From: Bacteroidales bacterium
Lineage (GTDB): Bacteria > Bacteroidota > Bacteroidia > Bacteroidales > VadinHA17
Assembly (NCBI GenBank): GCA_013314865.1
Contig: JABUEV010000139.1
Span: 1-6,638 of the forward strand
Length of the DNA stretch: 6,638 bases
Direction of reading: 5' to 3'
Both the position numbers and the translations under genes were made by a program. The notes below the pieces were generated by a model. It did no database searches, was not told where the DNA came from, and saw only the letters and a list, made by a program, of their open reading frames with translations. Of this stretch, positions 4,772 to 6,638 are shown piece after piece (within the stretch, counting starts at the first letter, position 1; every line of letters begins with the position of its first letter).

Positions 4772-5728
4772 TTACATCTTTCTCATCAGCTCTCTTATCT
4801 GTCTCCAGCCGATGAGAATTATATTGTTTTTTTTCAGAAGTTCCCTGAATTCATTGCTTAAAACAACATCGAGATCCTTTTGTCTCCATGCTGACCCGTA
4901 ATCATCATGGTTTATGGTAATTGCTTTCAGTTCATCATTGTCATAACCTATATGGACAATTATCTGGTTCAGCCCGGGCTTCATTTCCTCAATTGCTTTT
5001 TTATATGGTTCTATCCATGATCCTTTTATCATTTCAGGTTCAATCATGAAAAGGTTGTCAAGCAGGAAGGGCTCAGATTGCAGAGTTTTAGCAATTTCGG
5101 GAGGCAATAATTGAAGATATGACTTTGGAAATAAAACAGGGAGTTTATACCGTTTTGACAGGGAGAGATAAATTCCGGACAGTTCAGGCGTTGCGAGCAC
5201 ACTGCCCATGTGAGTATCGATATGAGTTGGTTCTATTCCCCATGCAATTGCCCTTTCTATTTGTGAGAGTATTTCCTTTTCTGCCTCCTCTGTCCTGACA
5301 GCCTTGCCAAATGCCTCAACTGATGGGTAAAAATATCCATTGCCATCAAGCAAACTTGGTATTTTATCTGAAGAAGTGACGCCGTCCCATTTAAATAACT
5401 CCCACTCTGAAGTAAGCGTCAGATGAATTCCCACATCCAGTCCGGGGTTTTTCCTGATGTAATCAGCCATTTCAAAAGCCCAGGGGCAAGGAACCATTAT
5501 CCTGCCTGAAGTAATTCCGTTTTCCCTGAATGCCTTTATTGTTGCTGAATTGACCGACTGCGCCAAGCCCATATCGTCTGCATGAATAATCAACAGTTTT
5601 GAGTCTTTAGGGTACCCCAGCATTTCAGCCAGGTTTTTACCAGTTTGTGAAAACGACAAAAATGAAAGCTGTAAAAAAAGTGCGGCCAGCAATATATTCT
5701 TACCGGGCCTGGTCAGATTAAGAGTCAT
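4772..5728 (-). CDS. Exported ChbG/HpnK (YdjC-like) carbohydrate deacetylase
   Basis: 318 residues. A signal peptide (hydrophobic 12-26, likely cut near SFSQ-TG) predicts export. The family removes N-acetyl groups from sugars, for example chitooligosaccharides (ChbG) or hopanoid-linked GlcNAc (HpnK), using a metal-dependent fold related to polysaccharide deacetylases. Visible motifs in order: LIIHADDMG (46-54, catalytic and metal Asp 51-52), VGIHLTLT (99-106, H102), HIDTHMG (169-175, metal His pair H169/H173), IIVHIGYDN (256-264, H259) and a C-terminal SAWRQKDLD (279-287) matching the family's 'WR..DL' segment. Length is typical for exported members. It is the first gene of the probable operon: a promoter lies about 100 bases upstream and the serine hydrolase follows after 39 bases. 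The natural substrate is unknown; a role in using or remodelling amino-sugar glycans is an inference. Confidence 0.9.
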   Translation of the reverse strand: MTLNLTRPGKNILLAALFLQLSFLSFSQTGKNLAEMLGYPKDSKLLIIHADDMGLAQSVNSATIKAFRENGITSGRIMVPCPWAFEMADYIRKNPGLDVGIHLTLTSEWELFKWDGVTSSDKIPSLLDGNGYFYPSVEAFGKAVRTEEAEKEILSQIERAIAWGIEPTHIDTHMGSVLATPELSGIYLSLSKRYKLPVLFPKSYLQLLPPEIAKTLQSEPFLLDNLFMIEPEMIKGSWIEPYKKAIEEMKPGLNQIIVHIGYDNDELKAITINHDDYGSAWRQKDLDVVLSNEFRELLKKNNIILIGWRQIRELMRKM

Positions 5729-6031
5729 TTTTTAATATTTTTTTAATTGAACAGATCAAAATTCAACACAACTGAGCCACTTTAAAAACCCATATCGGGT
5801 TCCAGACTTATGTTTATAAAGTACCAAATTTACTTTTTTTAACATTTCCTGCAATCTGCAAGGTCAGAATTACCATCTGTTGTTTTTGCCTTTTCTCCTG
5901 ATATTATAAGTTCTATTTTGGTACTGAAGTTAAAGGAAAAGGCTTCTTAACAGAATAGGAAAAAACAAAATAAAGGACAGTAAAAGTAAAGTTTAAAGTT
6001 ATCAGTTATTAACAATTAATTCCAGCAAGCC
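5729..6031. other. Divergent AT-rich intergenic region
   Basis: About 300 bases between the deacetylase operon (minus) and the small secreted protein gene (plus). It contains the operon promoter (5825-5854) and, within the operon leader, a small inverted repeat AACCC-ATATC-GGGTT (5787-5801). No coding potential is seen. For the rightward gene no full TAnnTTTG match was found; 5900-6031 is A-rich and otherwise featureless. Confidence 0.55.
5825..5854 (-). promoter_or_regulatory. Bacteroidota-type promoter for the deacetylase/hydrolase operon
   Basis: On the minus strand TTG (5852-5854) lies exactly 19 bases before TAAATTTG (5825-5832), the same spacing and -7 sequence as the HU promoter in this window. 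The leader to the ATG at 5728 would be about 90 bases and ends in an A/T-only stretch typical of Bacteroidota start regions. Confidence 0.7.
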
Positions 6032-6517
6032 ATGAAAAGAATGATTTTATCAGCAGTAATGTTAGCAGGATTATGCACTGCACTGATTGCCGGGAAACCG
6101 GTTGCACAGGGAAAAACCTATACAGCTCTGGGTGATTACAGAATTGAACAGCTTGAGAACCCTCTTGTACTTAACGGAAAAGAGATGGCCGGGTACATCA
6201 TTTCATACCAGAATACTGACATGAAAGTCACATTAGCTGTAGAAAAAACTAAGAAATGCAAGAACTACTACGTCTTGTCAGACAATCTGTCGGTTATGTA
6301 TGTATGCAACAGTCAATACCTGGGTGTGAGATGCCTTGGCAAGGAACTGGAAGCTGAAGGATACAAAACTTCATTCGAAGCCCTCAATAATGATGCTTAT
6401 TTTCATCAGAAGCTTATTACCCAGGGTGGAAACTCCGATTTAACAAATTCAAGACTCATAGCAGCCTATTTCCCGTTCCTTTTAAAGGACCAGAAAAGCA
6501 TCCTGGCTGTAAAGTAA
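6032..6517 (+). CDS. Small secreted protein of unknown function
   Basis: 161 residues, no family recognised. The N-terminus (MKRM, hydrophobic 5-20, small residues at 17-21, then charged/polar) is a convincing Sec signal peptide, with cleavage near residue 21 or 26. There is no lipobox: C15 lies inside the hydrophobic core and is not preceded by a L-x-G/A-C motif followed by acidic residues. The mature part is mixed alpha/beta in character with no further membrane segment and has three cysteines (C76, C92, C101), so at most one disulfide with one free thiol. The start at 6032 is preferred over Met4 because it supplies the positive n-region. The gene appears monocistronic, with a strong terminator about 50 bases after the stop. 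It could be periplasmic or secreted. Confidence 0.8.
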   Translation: MKRMILSAVMLAGLCTALIAGKPVAQGKTYTALGDYRIEQLENPLVLNGKEMAGYIISYQNTDMKVTLAVEKTKKCKNYYVLSDNLSVMYVCNSQYLGVRCLGKELEAEGYKTSFEALNNDAYFHQKLITQGGNSDLTNSRLIAAYFPFLLKDQKSILAVK

Positions 6518-6567
6518 ATTTCCCTGAGGACCGTCCGGTCCGGAATAATTTAGGTTTAGAAAAAGTG

Positions 6568-6598
6568 AAGGGTGTCGTTCTGACACCCTTTCTTTTTT
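6568..6598 (+). terminator. Intrinsic terminator after the small secreted protein gene
   Basis: AAGGGTGTC (6568-6576), loop GTTCT, GACACCCTT (6582-6590) form a perfect 9-bp stem followed by TCTTTTTT. An A-rich stretch on the left side (6559-6564) means it may also stop transcription on the opposite strand. A smaller GC hairpin, GGACC-GTCC-GGTCC (6528-6541), lies between the stop codon and this terminator. Confidence 0.9.
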
Positions 6599-6603
6599 CA
6601 TAG

Positions 6604-6623
6604 AACCATTCAGCCTTTAAACC
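6604..6623. repeat. Degenerate relative of the leader octamer repeat
   Basis: This 20-base stretch matches the minus-strand reading of the octamer array (AACCATTCAACCTTTCAACC, present twice in 2170-2213) at 18 of 20 positions. It lies just after the terminator, in non-coding sequence near the window edge. A chance match is possible given the simple composition. Confidence 0.4.
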
Positions 6624-6638
6624 TTGACATGTGAATCA

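Noticed and set aside
5787..5801. Hairpin in the operon leader as an attenuator or riboswitch
   Set aside because: Minus-strand AACCC-GATAT-GGGTT is followed by a few T residues, but the stem is only five pairs and no alternative structure or known riboswitch core is visible.

Overview
The window looks like a piece of a Bacteroidota chromosome, probably a Bacteroidales or Marinilabiliales-type organism. Several start regions carry the promoter form typical of the phylum (TTTG or TTG about 19 bases before TAnnTTTG). Start codons follow AT-rich leaders with no clear Shine-Dalgarno sequence. The encoded families (HU, secreted ChbG-like deacetylase, membrane-anchored serine hydrolase, ZnT9-like CDF transporter) are common there. 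The genus cannot be given from the sequence alone.

Layout. At the left edge is the N-terminal part of an HU-family DNA-binding protein on the minus strand (1-175) with a well-formed promoter. A divergent tRNA-Ser(UGA) gene follows at 593-681, with its own promoter candidate and an intrinsic terminator. From the tRNA 3' end to about 1291 there is no credible gene. This stretch is a mosaic of repeats and hairpins: a 31-bp exact duplication of the tRNA 3' end plus terminator arm, a 253-bp hairpin-dense segment between the two copies, a 51-bp tandem repeat, two 35-bp repeat copies 108 bp apart, and a 12-bp perfect stem-loop. The last repeat copy runs into the stop codon of the next gene.

The protein-coding part follows. 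A secreted Nif3-like dinuclear-metal protein lies on the minus strand (1288-2154) with an 8-bp tandem repeat in its leader. A divergent CDF cation transporter is on the plus strand (2398-3303). A probable two-gene minus-strand operon reads from 5728 down to 3377: an exported ChbG/YdjC-type carbohydrate deacetylase, then a membrane-anchored SxxK serine hydrolase of the beta-lactamase fold. A small secreted protein of unknown function (6032-6517, plus strand) ends at a strong terminator near the right edge.

How the parts relate. The two operon genes are both cell-envelope enzymes and could act on the same glycan or cell-wall material, but the substrate is not readable from sequence. The Nif3-like protein and the transporter share only a divergent intergenic region. 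The most unusual part is the tRNA-anchored repeat mosaic at 671-1291. It looks like a non-coding repeat insertion or the remnant of one, and I could not assign it to a named family. I saw no defence system, CRISPR array, transposase or integrase gene.
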